The notes under the pieces are model-generated. The model worked only from the letters and a program-made list of their open reading frames with translations, did not search any database and was not told the DNA's origin. This document shows, piece after piece, positions 18,206 to 27,427 of a stretch of 64,000 bases of DNA. Both the position numbers and the translations under genes were made by a program. This DNA comes from Kangiella sp. HZ709 (lineage in GTDB: Bacteria > Pseudomonadota > Gammaproteobacteria > Enterobacterales > Kangiellaceae), in NCBI RefSeq assembly GCF_009674675.1, contig NZ_WKJC01000001.1, positions 620,001 through 684,000 of the forward strand, written 5' to 3'. How positions within the stretch are numbered: the stretch's first letter is position 1; every line of letters starts with the position of its first letter.

Positions 18206-19660
18206 ATGTTGAAAACATTAATCAAAATTAGTTCCATCAGTTGCTTGTGCTTCGCCTTAGGGCTGAGCGCTCAAGTTGGTAATCAATTACCAAAACTGGG
18301 CGAAGCTGCTGGTGCGACATTATCCATTGCAAAAGAGCAACAAATCGGCGATCAAATCATGTCGCAAATTCGTGGGAGCCGCTTTTTAATGCAAGATCCA
18401 TTGGTAAATGATTATATTCAACAAATAGGTTATCGATTAGTGGCCGCCAATCCAGACGCTTTGGGGCGAAGCTTTCGCTTCTTTATCATTCAAGAAGCAA
18501 GCATCAACGCTTTTGCCCTTCCTGGCGGTTATATTGGTATTCATTCAGGCTTAATCACTGCTTCACGAAGCGAAAGTGAACTTGCTTCTGTTTTAGGACA
18601 TGAGGTGGCGCATGTCACACAAAGACATTTGGCTAGACGTTTAGAAAAACAAAACCAAATTTCTCTACCTACTATTTTAGCTTCTATCGGTGCTATTTTG
18701 GTTGCCACGCAAAATCCGGACGCAGGAGTTGGCGCTTTGTCCGCTACTCAGGCAGCTAGTCAACAATCTATTATTTCTCACACCCGAGATAATGAAAAAG
18801 AAGCAGACCGAATTGGGATTGCAATGTTATCAGGCGCTGGCTTTGATGTTAGGGCTGCAGCTGATTTTTTTGAAACACTTTCAAGGCAATCGCGTTATGT
18901 CCGTAAGCCTCCTGAGATTTTATTGACCCATCCCCTTTCAGAAAACCGCAAGAATGATGCTGAAAGACGCGCTAGACTTTATCCTAATGTAGAACATCAA
19001 AGCTCTATTGATTATCAACTAGTAAAAGCTCGGATCAAGAGTCTAGAAAATCAAAGTAACGAAGTTTACTTTTCTCAGTTTAAGAGCAAAGCCAATAAAC
19101 CCGAATCAAGTATAGCTGATCAGTATCAATATGCCGAGTTACTAAAATCACGTGGCAACAATCAAAAAGCCATAAACATACTCGACAAGCTATATCAAAA
19201 GATGCCTAATAATCATATTGTGCTTTACAGTTTATCCGAAGCGCATTTAGCTAATAACTCTAGCAAAGCTGCGCTACCATTGTTACAGCAACAATTACAC
19301 CGAAACCCTGGTAATACTAAGTTAGTATTAGCCACCGCCAATGCTTATATGTCAATGCAGCAGCCACAAAAAGCAGAAAGCCTATTACTCCGCTATGCCG
19401 ACTTAAACAAAACCAATCCTAACTATCTTTTTGCACTAGCAAAATCTCAGCAAGAGTCGAATCATATCCCTGAAATGCATGAAACTACTGGGCAATATAT
19501 GGTTCTTGTTGGTCAATATAAGAATGCAAAAAAACACTTTGAATTAGCGCTTGGACACTTTTCAGAAGATCCTTATGCGCAAACCCGAATTCAAGCTCGA
19601 CTACAAAATGTACGGCAAAAGCTTCGTGAATTAATTGAAAATAAAAACCGCAGAAGTTGA
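18206..19660 (+). CDS. bepA: Periplasmic M48 metalloprotease/chaperone BepA (YfgC)
   Basis: 484 residues from the ATG at 18206; an in-frame GTG at 18194 would add four residues, and neither has a clear Shine-Dalgarno. A signal peptide is followed by the M48 domain with ASVLGHEVAHVTQRHLARR (HExxH zinc site near residue 135), FALPGGYIGIHSGLI and the third ligand region NEKEADRIGIAMLSGAGFD. From about residue 300 there are TPR-like repeats (PNNHIVLYSLSEAHLANN, KLVLATANAYMSM). The protein works with the BAM complex, degrading or assisting outer membrane proteins such as LptD. bamC lies 5 kb away. Confidence 0.93.
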   Translation: MLKTLIKISSISCLCFALGLSAQVGNQLPKLGEAAGATLSIAKEQQIGDQIMSQIRGSRFLMQDPLVNDYIQQIGYRLVAANPDALGRSFRFFIIQEASINAFALPGGYIGIHSGLITASRSESELASVLGHEVAHVTQRHLARRLEKQNQISLPTILASIGAILVATQNPDAGVGALSATQAASQQSIISHTRDNEKEADRIGIAMLSGAGFDVRAAADFFETLSRQSRYVRKPPEILLTHPLSENRKNDAERRARLYPNVEHQSSIDYQLVKARIKSLENQSNEVYFSQFKSKANKPESSIADQYQYAELLKSRGNNQKAINILDKLYQKMPNNHIVLYSLSEAHLANNSSKAALPLLQQQLHRNPGNTKLVLATANAYMSMQQPQKAESLLLRYADLNKTNPNYLFALAKSQQESNHIPEMHETTGQYMVLVGQYKNAKKHFELALGHFSEDPYAQTRIQARLQNVRQKLRELIENKNRRS

Positions 19661-19666
19661 TTTTAA

Positions 19667-20149
19667 CTAGTTCTGAGTATTCACCACTGAATTCTCAACT
19701 TTCCGGATAATTTCCAGCAAAGACTCTTTCGTTTGAGTGCCCAATAAGGGGCCTATCATCTGCCCTTGAGGCGTAAATAAATAATTAGCAGGTAACCCAG
19801 TTGGTCGCTCCATTGGTAAGTAAGGCATCGGTTCGCTGGCCAGCATAGGATATTGCATATTATACTTTGCTTTTTGTGCAGCAAGCTGTTGATTGCTTAA
19901 TTTATCGTAGCTTACCGCCAAAACCTGCACTCCACTCTTATTCAAAGCATTCAGTTCAGGTATTTCTTTTATACATGGCGGGCACCACTCAGCATAAAAA
20001 TTGACCAACAGCCATTGGCCTTTATAATCATCCAGCGACTTACCTTCTCCTGAAAGCAACTGAAACTGATTTACTGGCTGACAGGCTGCTAGCAAGATAA
20101 TGGTTAAAAGAATAAATAGCTTGTTTTTAACTTTTGAATAAATAATCAT
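19667..20149 (-). CDS. TlpA-like thioredoxin-fold lipoprotein
   Basis: 160 residues. The N-terminal signal ends in lipobox LLAAC (Cys near residue 23), so the protein is anchored in the envelope. The fold is thioredoxin-like with the redox motif AEWCPPCIKEIPELN near residue 55 and the cis-proline region GLPANYLFTPQG. It probably reduces or exchanges disulfides in periplasmic partners. It converges on bepA, 6 bases from its stop. Confidence 0.87.
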   Translation of the reverse strand: MIIYSKVKNKLFILLTIILLAACQPVNQFQLLSGEGKSLDDYKGQWLLVNFYAEWCPPCIKEIPELNALNKSGVQVLAVSYDKLSNQQLAAQKAKYNMQYPMLASEPMPYLPMERPTGLPANYLFTPQGQMIGPLLGTQTKESLLEIIRKVENSVVNTQN

Positions 20150-20290
20150 AAAATCAGTGGCTTAGCTTTAAAAAAAGCCTCGTTTATTGTGGCAATATTA
20201 AAATTTATAAGGCATTATAAAGCTTTATTATGTGGCAACAAAGAGCCAATATTCCTCTTGAATGAATATTAGTTAATATTAAGGACGATC

Positions 20291-21865
20291 ATGGATTCAC
20301 TGAAGTTAACTTTCCCATCATTTCAAAGTGGGCAAGAATTTATTACCGAAACGGACCCTAAAGAAACTCAGGCATGGCTTGACCAACTCGCCTACGTTGA
20401 AACCACTCAAACCTTAAATGAACTTACCCGTACAATTAGTACCCTAAATCGTTGCCAGCAAAAATTAGCCCATCGTGAAAAGAACTTAGAAATTATTAGT
20501 CAAGGCTATTTAACCTTAAGCCGTCATATGCGTGAACAGCATGATAGGCACAAAGCTTTTGTCGATAAAGATCAATATAAAGCTCTGCATAAGCTCTCTA
20601 CCGAAATGGCCTTTGGCTACAAACGGTTAATAGATGAGCTGACTGAACAAAAATTTTTAATGCGCAAGAATCGTTTAGCTGAAGCTATCAATTATGCCCA
20701 GCACTATCTTGGTATTATGCTTATAGAGCAATATCAACTGTACCAGCCTATTCCCAGTTATATTTGGCGTGAATTACATTTACTCTATGAATATGCTGAA
20801 AAATCAGGTTTTTCTGATAAGAAATTATCCAAAACTTTACCGGACGCTTTAGAACCTTGTCAGACCATTCGCCAAAGCTACGCCCGTAGCTGTTTAATGT
20901 CTGTGATTGATCCCTACCATGTGGAAGACAATCAACATTGGCAAATATTTAAATATCTTGCATATCACTCAAACCTAGCGGAAGTGACTGCAAATCTTAA
21001 AAAATATAGTCCTACTCGTTGTTTTGTTATTGATTTGTCCGATAACGACAAACCGCACATTGCTCATGATGATAATGACTACGACAACGATGAGCTAATT
21101 AGGCTTTTATTAACTAATTCATTGCTTGAAAATATTGAAAGTCAAATTGCCGAGTACGAAGCCAAGGGTAAACTGCCGGCTGAAGGTTTTTATCAGGGTA
21201 TAGAAGCTTCTAATGCTTTAATTTTACTTAAGCGTATCTACGAATACTGTGATACCTATAAAGATCGAGAACACAGCCGATACCCGCTAATGACTCAAGT
21301 CGATACTGTTTGGGGATTACCTGCAATCAAGCAGATTTTAAATCATGAAGCAGCTTCAGAAAGCTCAATAAACTCTGTATCAAAATTAAAAGACGTGATT
21401 GGTGATAAATACAAAGCCCCGTTTAATTGGCTTGCGGTGAACCATAGTGAAGGTGGTATTTGTTTACAAAATAAAAGTAAGCAAGTTGAAGAACTTTATA
21501 TTGGTAACCTAGTTATACTCAAGCGTTACATTAATAAGAAACCACAGAAACAATGGCAACTAGCCATCTCCCGTTGGCTACAAACGGGTACCCGTCGAGG
21601 TACTAGTATCGGTTTGGAATATATTCATGGCAATCTTGAGTTTGTTGAATACCTTACTAAAAGCAAGCAAGACAGAACCATTTCGCACGAAGTATTGCTA
21701 GTCAGGCCTTTTGATCAATCAAATCCATTTTTGATTACCGCAAAAAACCTAATTGGTGGTCACAAAATAATCCAAATCAATATGCAAAATGAAGCTAGAG
21801 AGCTACATTTAACGCATTTATTAGAAACCAATTCGAAAATCAGTATTTATGGCGCTAGATTTTAA
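20291..21865 (+). CDS. Uncharacterised 524-residue protein, PilZ-like C-terminal region, paralogue of the gene at 843-2402
   Basis: Function not recognised. It matches the protein at 843-2402 in length and in at least six ordered motifs (see that entry). An N-terminal helical region (about 25-130) contains STLNRCQQKLAHREKNL and LSRHMREQHDRH. A second helical block has HYLGIMLIEQYQLYQPIPSYIWRELHLLYEYAE. The C-terminal third (about 375-470) has WLAVNHSEGGIC, LYIGNLVILK, WQLAISRW and IGLEYIHGNLEFVE, suggestive of a PilZ-like barrel. Residues about 255-270 are strikingly acidic (HDDNDYDNDE). No signal peptide. An AGGA sequence sits about 6 bases before the ATG. It is monocistronic. Confidence 0.65.
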   Translation: MDSLKLTFPSFQSGQEFITETDPKETQAWLDQLAYVETTQTLNELTRTISTLNRCQQKLAHREKNLEIISQGYLTLSRHMREQHDRHKAFVDKDQYKALHKLSTEMAFGYKRLIDELTEQKFLMRKNRLAEAINYAQHYLGIMLIEQYQLYQPIPSYIWRELHLLYEYAEKSGFSDKKLSKTLPDALEPCQTIRQSYARSCLMSVIDPYHVEDNQHWQIFKYLAYHSNLAEVTANLKKYSPTRCFVIDLSDNDKPHIAHDDNDYDNDELIRLLLTNSLLENIESQIAEYEAKGKLPAEGFYQGIEASNALILLKRIYEYCDTYKDREHSRYPLMTQVDTVWGLPAIKQILNHEAASESSINSVSKLKDVIGDKYKAPFNWLAVNHSEGGICLQNKSKQVEELYIGNLVILKRYINKKPQKQWQLAISRWLQTGTRRGTSIGLEYIHGNLEFVEYLTKSKQDRTISHEVLLVRPFDQSNPFLITAKNLIGGHKIIQINMQNEARELHLTHLLETNSKISIYGARF

Positions 21866-21888
21866 TTGAAGACTTTTATTAAACTTCT

Positions 21889-23082
21889 TTACTTCTTATC
21901 GGCCACACCTTTCAACAAAGGCACGCTTAACTCTTGATCTAAATGCAAATTTGCAGACTCAACCCTAGCAATTAAAACATCACCGCTATTAGCTGTTTCT
22001 TGACTGTTAGGTAAACGCCAATCCCCTCTTCGATAGATATCGGCAATAGTTAAATCTTCGCCATTCACTGTTAGGCAATAAGCTTCGTCCTCAAGCTTGG
22101 CGACAAAACTTAACTCGATCAGCTTATCAACCACGTTAAAAATGGTTTGCTCGTGCATCATTGGAAACTCTTTTTTTAACAATGATAAATTAACCGTAAA
22201 CTCTGCTTTTTGTGCTTTGGCAAAAAACTGTGCCACTTGTAAAGCCGAAATAAAGGGATCTTGCGAACGCTTATAACTGACATCAAAGCGATGCAATGCA
22301 TAACAAATTACTGCACCAAACAGTAAGATCACCCAAGATAAAAAGACCCAAAGGAAAAATAAAGGAATGGCAGTAATGGCACCATAAATAACTTCGTATG
22401 TAGAAAACTTGGTAACGAAAATGGCAAAGCCATATTTGGCAACTTCAAACAAAACGGCAGTGATTGAAGAAGCCAATAAAGCTTTTTTAAAGCTAACCCG
22501 ACTGTAAGGCGTAATGGTATATAAGGCGGTAAATGCGAATACGATAAGGATAAAAGGCAAGCCAATGCTTAATATACCACTAATTTTATCAAATACAGGC
22601 AAAGCGGCGAACGAGGATGAAGCCAATAAGCTAGCTCCAATTAAGATTGGCGCCATAGTTAACATAGCCCAATAAGCTAACCACTTATGAATCCCTTGGC
22701 GTTTATTGGTCGTTTCCCAAATGGTATTAATCGATTTATCAATCGATCGCATTAATAATAATGCTGTAATAAATAAGAAAATAAACCCAATCGCAGAAAG
22801 ATTCTTCGACTTAGAAACGTAATCATTCAAGTACTCTTGAACTGCCAAGCCCTTCTCAGGGAGTAGGTTTTTAAAGATTAACTCTTGAACTTGACTGTTT
22901 AATCCTTCAAAAGCAGGAAAAACCGCCATCAAACTAACCGCCACTGTCATTAAGGGTACTAGCGCCAACATGTTATTTAATGTCAGCTCAGATGCCATTG
23001 CTGTGCCTTTTTTCAGATTAAATTGGCTAAATACGAACTTTGTGAAAGCTTTTAGCCATTGCCACCTTTTTTCCATGCTCAT
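21889..23082 (-). CDS. YihY/UPF0761 family inner membrane protein
   Basis: 397 residues. Six hydrophobic segments lie in the first 270 residues with family motifs LTLNNMLALVPLMTVAVSL, FLFITALLLMRSIDKSINTIWE and FFLWVFLSWVILLFGAVICYALH. A C-terminal soluble winged-helix-like extension of about 120 residues follows (FTVNLSLLKKEFPMMHEQTIFNVVDKLIELSF). Family members were once called RNase BN, a name now considered wrong. The gene is divergent from arsC-wrbA, an arrangement also found in Pseudomonas. Confidence 0.88.
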   Translation of the reverse strand: MSMEKRWQWLKAFTKFVFSQFNLKKGTAMASELTLNNMLALVPLMTVAVSLMAVFPAFEGLNSQVQELIFKNLLPEKGLAVQEYLNDYVSKSKNLSAIGFIFLFITALLLMRSIDKSINTIWETTNKRQGIHKWLAYWAMLTMAPILIGASLLASSSFAALPVFDKISGILSIGLPFILIVFAFTALYTITPYSRVSFKKALLASSITAVLFEVAKYGFAIFVTKFSTYEVIYGAITAIPLFFLWVFLSWVILLFGAVICYALHRFDVSYKRSQDPFISALQVAQFFAKAQKAEFTVNLSLLKKEFPMMHEQTIFNVVDKLIELSFVAKLEDEAYCLTVNGEDLTIADIYRRGDWRLPNSQETANSGDVLIARVESANLHLDQELSVPLLKGVADKK

Positions 23083-23144
23083 TTGCGCCTAAAATAGCCC
23101 CATAAGATTTTTAACTATTAAATCATAGGACAAGCTAAAAAGTC

Positions 23145-23498
23145 ATGAGTGAATTCAATATCTTACATAATCCTCGCTGCTCGAAATCACGTCAAACATT
23201 GGCACTTTTACAAGAAAATGGTGTTGAGCCAACAATTATCGAATATTTAAAAGATGCACCGAGTAAAAATAAAATTAAAACTATTCTTAAATTACTAGGT
23301 GTTGAGCCCCGCGATATTATGCGTAAAAAAGAAGCTGAATATAAAGAAGCGGGACTAAATGACGAATCGCTAACCAAAGAGCAGCAAATTGCCTTGATGG
23401 TGGAATATCCAAAAGTGATTGAGCGCCCTATCGTCTTCACCAAAGATAAAGCTGCTGTTGGCCGTCCGCCAGAAAATGTTCTTGAGCTTTTAAAATAA
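23145..23498 (+). CDS. arsC: ArsC-family reductase, glutaredoxin-dependent type
   Basis: 117 residues with thioredoxin-like fold and the ArsC active-site motif ILHNPRCSKSRQTLALL (single catalytic Cys near residue 11) and the arginine-bearing PKVIERPIVFTKDKAAVGRPPE. Real arsenate reduction or a housekeeping role cannot be separated from sequence, and no other ars genes are near. It starts a four-gene co-directional set with wrbA 16 bases downstream. Confidence 0.9.
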   Translation: MSEFNILHNPRCSKSRQTLALLQENGVEPTIIEYLKDAPSKNKIKTILKLLGVEPRDIMRKKEAEYKEAGLNDESLTKEQQIALMVEYPKVIERPIVFTKDKAAVGRPPENVLELLK

Positions 23499-23505
23499 AT
23501 TATAG

Positions 23506-24108
<603 letters not shown>

Positions 24109-24119
24109 AAGTGACTCAT

Positions 24120-24521
24120 ATGAATATTCACCTTAAAAAAGCGCTAAGAGCTCGTTTAATTGCCGTAGCTTCGTACCTGGCCATCGTTATAGCATTACCG
24201 ATCTTTATTTGGCTTAATCACCAACATATGGCTTTCAAAGCGACTTCATTAATACTCTGGTGGTTACCCTTAACCATAGCGCTACCAGGAATGTTTAAAG
24301 GCAAAACCTACACCTATGGCTGGACCGGATTTATTATCCTACTGCCCTTCTTCTACGCCTTTTACTACATTATCGAACCCGATAAACTCTTTTGGTCAGT
24401 TAGCATTGTGGTTTTATCCATCATCTACTTCTTAACCTCTATGAGTTATATAAAACAATACGCATTATCACAAGGGATTAAAACTAATGCAGAGGCTAAG
24501 AAGGTTAAAGGGATAGAATGA
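24120..24521 (+). CDS. DUF2069 family membrane protein
   Basis: 133 residues from the ATG at 24120. A GTG at 24111 is an alternative, and a longer frame back into wrbA is unlikely. Four hydrophobic segments (LIAVASYLAIVIALPIFIW, LILWWLPLTIALPGMFKG, WTGFIILLPFFYAFYYII, FWSVSIVVLSIIYFLTSM) match the DUF2069 pattern, including the LPGMFKGKTYTYGWTGF core. Function unknown. It commonly follows wrbA. Confidence 0.8.
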   Translation: MNIHLKKALRARLIAVASYLAIVIALPIFIWLNHQHMAFKATSLILWWLPLTIALPGMFKGKTYTYGWTGFIILLPFFYAFYYIIEPDKLFWSVSIVVLSIIYFLTSMSYIKQYALSQGIKTNAEAKKVKGIE

Positions 24522-24733
24522 AAAAATTTGAGCATCTAAAATTAGAATTAAAAGGGATGACTGTGAATGAAAGATTAGGAGTTTGCGGACTACTTGATGA
24601 GTGGGACAAAGCAGTAATAGCTAAAGATGCAAAAGCCATGATACACATTCTAATGGAAACTTTCCTGACGAAAGAGCAAGCTAAAGAAACAGTGAATGCG
24701 TTGCTGAAAAATCCCGAGTTTTATGGGTATTAA
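24518..24733 (+). CDS. Small uncharacterised 71-residue protein
   Basis: The ATG overlaps the stop of the DUF2069 gene in an ATGA arrangement, which supports translation by coupling. The product is helical and charged ([47 protein letters not shown]), with no signal peptide. No family recognised. Its last four bases overlap the convergent aroC stop. Confidence 0.6.
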   Translation: MKKFEHLKLELKGMTVNERLGVCGLLDEWDKAVIAKDAKAMIHILMETFLTKEQAKETVNALLKNPEFYGY

Positions 24734-25830
24734 AGTTTTATATCAAACAATCCCTTATAAGCCCTAAACCTCAAAAAATGATCACATAAAACTAACGCTG
24801 CCATGGCTTCTACAATGGGCACTGCTCTTGGTAAGACGCAAGGATCATGTCGGCCTCTTCCATGAAAAACAGTTTCTTCACCTTGGGTGTTCACTGTAGC
24901 TTGTTCTTTAATAATAGTGGGCGTTGGCTTAAACGCAACTCGAAACACAATGGGCATGCCGTTAGAAATTCCGCCTAATACACCGCCGGAATTGTTGGTT
25001 TTTGTTTTTACTTTGCCATCTTGATTAATAAAAACATCATTGTGATTAGTTCCTGTTTCGAGTGTTCCGGCAAAGCCAGAACCAATCTCAAAGCCCTTGC
25101 TAGCATTAATCGCCATCATAGCTTTAGCTAAATCAGCTTCAAGCTTATCGAATACCGGCTCGCCTAAGCCAACGGGGACTGAATTAATTCGACACTCAAC
25201 CACGCCACCTAAAGAGTCACCAGACTTTCGGGCTTTTTCAATACGCTCTATCATTTGTGCAGCAAGATCTAAATCAGGGCAACGCACCGCCGTTTGTTCT
25301 ATGTTCGCGGGATCTATTTGTGATGAGTCTATATCTAAAATCAAGTCATTCACTGACTTAACGTAACCGACAATATCCGTACCTAATGCTTTAGTTAAGA
25401 TTTTCTGGGCAATTGCGCCAGCAGCCACATGCCCTGCAGTAATTCTGGCTGAACTTCTTCCGCCACCCGCAACATCACGAATTCCGTATTTTTCTTGGTA
25501 AGTAAAATCAGCATGACTAGGACGATAAATTTTAGCCATTTCTGAATAATCTTTGGATTTTTGATCTTGGTTTTCAATCATTAAACTGATTGGAGTTCCT
25601 GTAGTGATCCCATTAACAGTCCCCGATAAAATCTTAACTTGATCTTTTTCATCGCGACGAGTGGTAATTTTACTTTGCCCCGGACGACGCTTATCCAAAA
25701 AAGGCTGAATATCTTGTTCGGTAAGCTCTAAACCCGCCGGACAGCCTTCAACCACAACGCCGATAGCCTTGCCATGTGACTCACCCCAGTTAGTAACTTT
25801 AAATAATTTTCCGAAACTATCGCCTGCCAT
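24730..25830 (-). CDS. aroC: Chorismate synthase
   Basis: 366 residues; converts EPSP to chorismate with reduced FMN. Family signatures are all present: [19 protein letters not shown] at the N-terminus, [42 protein letters not shown] in the middle, [13 protein letters not shown] and [22 protein letters not shown] near the end. Last gene of the aromatic block, 23 bases downstream of aroA. Confidence 0.97.
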   Translation of the reverse strand: MAGDSFGKLFKVTNWGESHGKAIGVVVEGCPAGLELTEQDIQPFLDKRRPGQSKITTRRDEKDQVKILSGTVNGITTGTPISLMIENQDQKSKDYSEMAKIYRPSHADFTYQEKYGIRDVAGGGRSSARITAGHVAAGAIAQKILTKALGTDIVGYVKSVNDLILDIDSSQIDPANIEQTAVRCPDLDLAAQMIERIEKARKSGDSLGGVVECRINSVPVGLGEPVFDKLEADLAKAMMAINASKGFEIGSGFAGTLETGTNHNDVFINQDGKVKTKTNNSGGVLGGISNGMPIVFRVAFKPTPTIIKEQATVNTQGEETVFHGRGRHDPCVLPRAVPIVEAMAALVLCDHFLRFRAYKGLFDIKL

Positions 25831-25853
25831 GAATGCTTCTCTTAATAGTTAAT

Positions 25854-27131
25854 TTAAATTTCTTTTGTGACAATACCAATCTGTTCAAGGTATTGCCAAT
25901 AGTGTGGAAATGATTTTTCTACTGCTTGCGCGTCTTCGATTATAATTCCTGGGACTTTTATTCCCAGCAATGCTAATGACATCGCTAACCGGTGATCGTG
26001 ACAACTTGAAACCTTTGCCGCGGATAATTTTGCATTACCCATAATCTTTATAAAATCTTCACCATAGTCACATTCAACGCCGACTCGCTTTAATTGCTCA
26101 CATAAATCCACAATCCGATTGGATTCTTTAAAAGCCAAGTGAGCAATATTAGTAATATAAGTTTCGCCACTAGCAAAAGCTGCGATAACCGCAAGCGTTG
26201 GAACTACATCAGGCATATTACCCATAGCAACAGTTACTGCTTCTAACGGCTTAGTATAAGAAACGACTAAGTCATCACCTTGACGCTTAACTTCTGCACC
26301 CATCGCCTCTAATACTTGTGGGAATTTTGCCTCGCCCTGTACCGAGTCAAAGTCATAATTTTTAATTTGAATTGTCGTTTCAGCAATTAAAGCTGCCGCC
26401 ATAAAATAACTGCAGGAAACCACATCACTAGCAACATTTATGGTAGGAGCTTGTAATGCTTGTGAATGTTCGATTAAAAACTCTCGCTCAGATAAGCGTT
26501 CAACTTTACCTGAAAATTTTTCTATCGCTTTTAAAGTTAATTCAATATAGCTTTCAGAAACAGGGTTGGACTTCAGTTGAATCAAAGTGTTTTTATTGGC
26601 TTTGAAAGCTGCTATCAATAAGCCGCTTAAAAATTGACTAGAACGTGAAGCATCTAACTGACAGTTTCCGCCGGCTATTGGCCCAGACAACTCTATCGGT
26701 AGATAACCACTGTTTGACTCAACCTTAACCCCTAGCTCTGATAATGAATCTATGATTTCCTGCATCGGTCTGGAGCGCATCTGTTCGCTAGCATCAACAA
26801 TCACTTTTGCTTCAATAGTTGCGGCGACTGCCGTGATAAAGCGACTTAAAGTTCCACTGTCCTGACAATTGAGCTGTATCTTATGTCGCGGGCTAAAATT
26901 ACTAATTCCTGTAATTTGAATAACCTCATTAACGCGCTCTACTTTGGCCCCTAGAGATCCAATGGCTGCTAAAGCCGCCCTAATATCTTCATTATCAGGA
27001 ACATTGTTTAAAACCGTTGTACCATCAGTAATAGCTGCAATAGCAATATACCGGTTAGCTAAGTACTTACTACCAGCTATAGAAACCGTTGGTTTTGTTA
27101 TATTACTGCTTACTAGCTGCCTAGCTGCCAA
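25854..27131 (-). CDS. aroA: 3-phosphoshikimate 1-carboxyvinyltransferase (EPSP synthase), divergent
   Basis: 425 residues, EPSP synthase by length and motif order: GSKYLANRY at 20-28, SGTLSRF, SEQMRSRPMQEI, SRSSQFLSGLLIAA, MPDVVPTLAVIAAFASGET, HLAFKESNRI, DHRLAMSLALLG and VEKSFPHYW. The N-terminal motif is unusual: most family members have K-S-x-S-N-R, and this one has Lys22, Tyr23, Leu24, Ala25, Asn26, Arg27, so the substrate-contacting Ser23 of E. coli is a tyrosine. The PEP/glyphosate loop reads DSGT rather than NAGT. Other catalytic residues appear retained. It lies between the yfcL-like gene (44-base gap) and aroC. Confidence 0.92.
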   Translation of the reverse strand: MAARQLVSSNITKPTVSIAGSKYLANRYIAIAAITDGTTVLNNVPDNEDIRAALAAIGSLGAKVERVNEVIQITGISNFSPRHKIQLNCQDSGTLSRFITAVAATIEAKVIVDASEQMRSRPMQEIIDSLSELGVKVESNSGYLPIELSGPIAGGNCQLDASRSSQFLSGLLIAAFKANKNTLIQLKSNPVSESYIELTLKAIEKFSGKVERLSEREFLIEHSQALQAPTINVASDVVSCSYFMAAALIAETTIQIKNYDFDSVQGEAKFPQVLEAMGAEVKRQGDDLVVSYTKPLEAVTVAMGNMPDVVPTLAVIAAFASGETYITNIAHLAFKESNRIVDLCEQLKRVGVECDYGEDFIKIMGNAKLSAAKVSSCHDHRLAMSLALLGIKVPGIIIEDAQAVEKSFPHYWQYLEQIGIVTKEI

Positions 27132-27175
27132 GTGCCCACCTACTTTTACTGTCGCTTTTTTGTTATGTTTATTTA

Positions 27176-27427
27176 TTACGCTTCTTCTGGTTGCAGAGCC
27201 TCGAAAATTTCAGCTAACTGCTCAACGTCACGATCATTTAATCCATCTGACTCCACTGCGTCTTCTACAAACAAAGCAAACTCAGCGAACCATTCAAGAT
27301 CATTTAAATCCCCTTGTGGAATTAAATCCACCATAGGGATCAAATAACCTACTAAAAATAATTTCTCTTCTTCAACTTGTTGCTCCATGCCCAACAGTTG
27401 TTCTTTGATCGTTTCCGCTATCGACAT
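27176..27427 (-). CDS. yfcL: YfcL family small protein
   Basis: 83 residues, acidic, resembling E. coli YfcL in length and in the pattern GYLIPMVDLI..LNDLEWFAEFALFVEDAVESDGLNDRDVEQLAEIFE. In E. coli yfcL lies close to aroC, which agrees with the position here. An AGAAGGG Shine-Dalgarno 7 bases before the ATG supports this start, although the gene then overlaps the end of trpA by 56 bases in another frame. Function unknown. Confidence 0.72.
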   Translation of the reverse strand: MSIAETIKEQLLGMEQQVEEEKLFLVGYLIPMVDLIPQGDLNDLEWFAEFALFVEDAVESDGLNDRDVEQLAEIFEALQPEEA

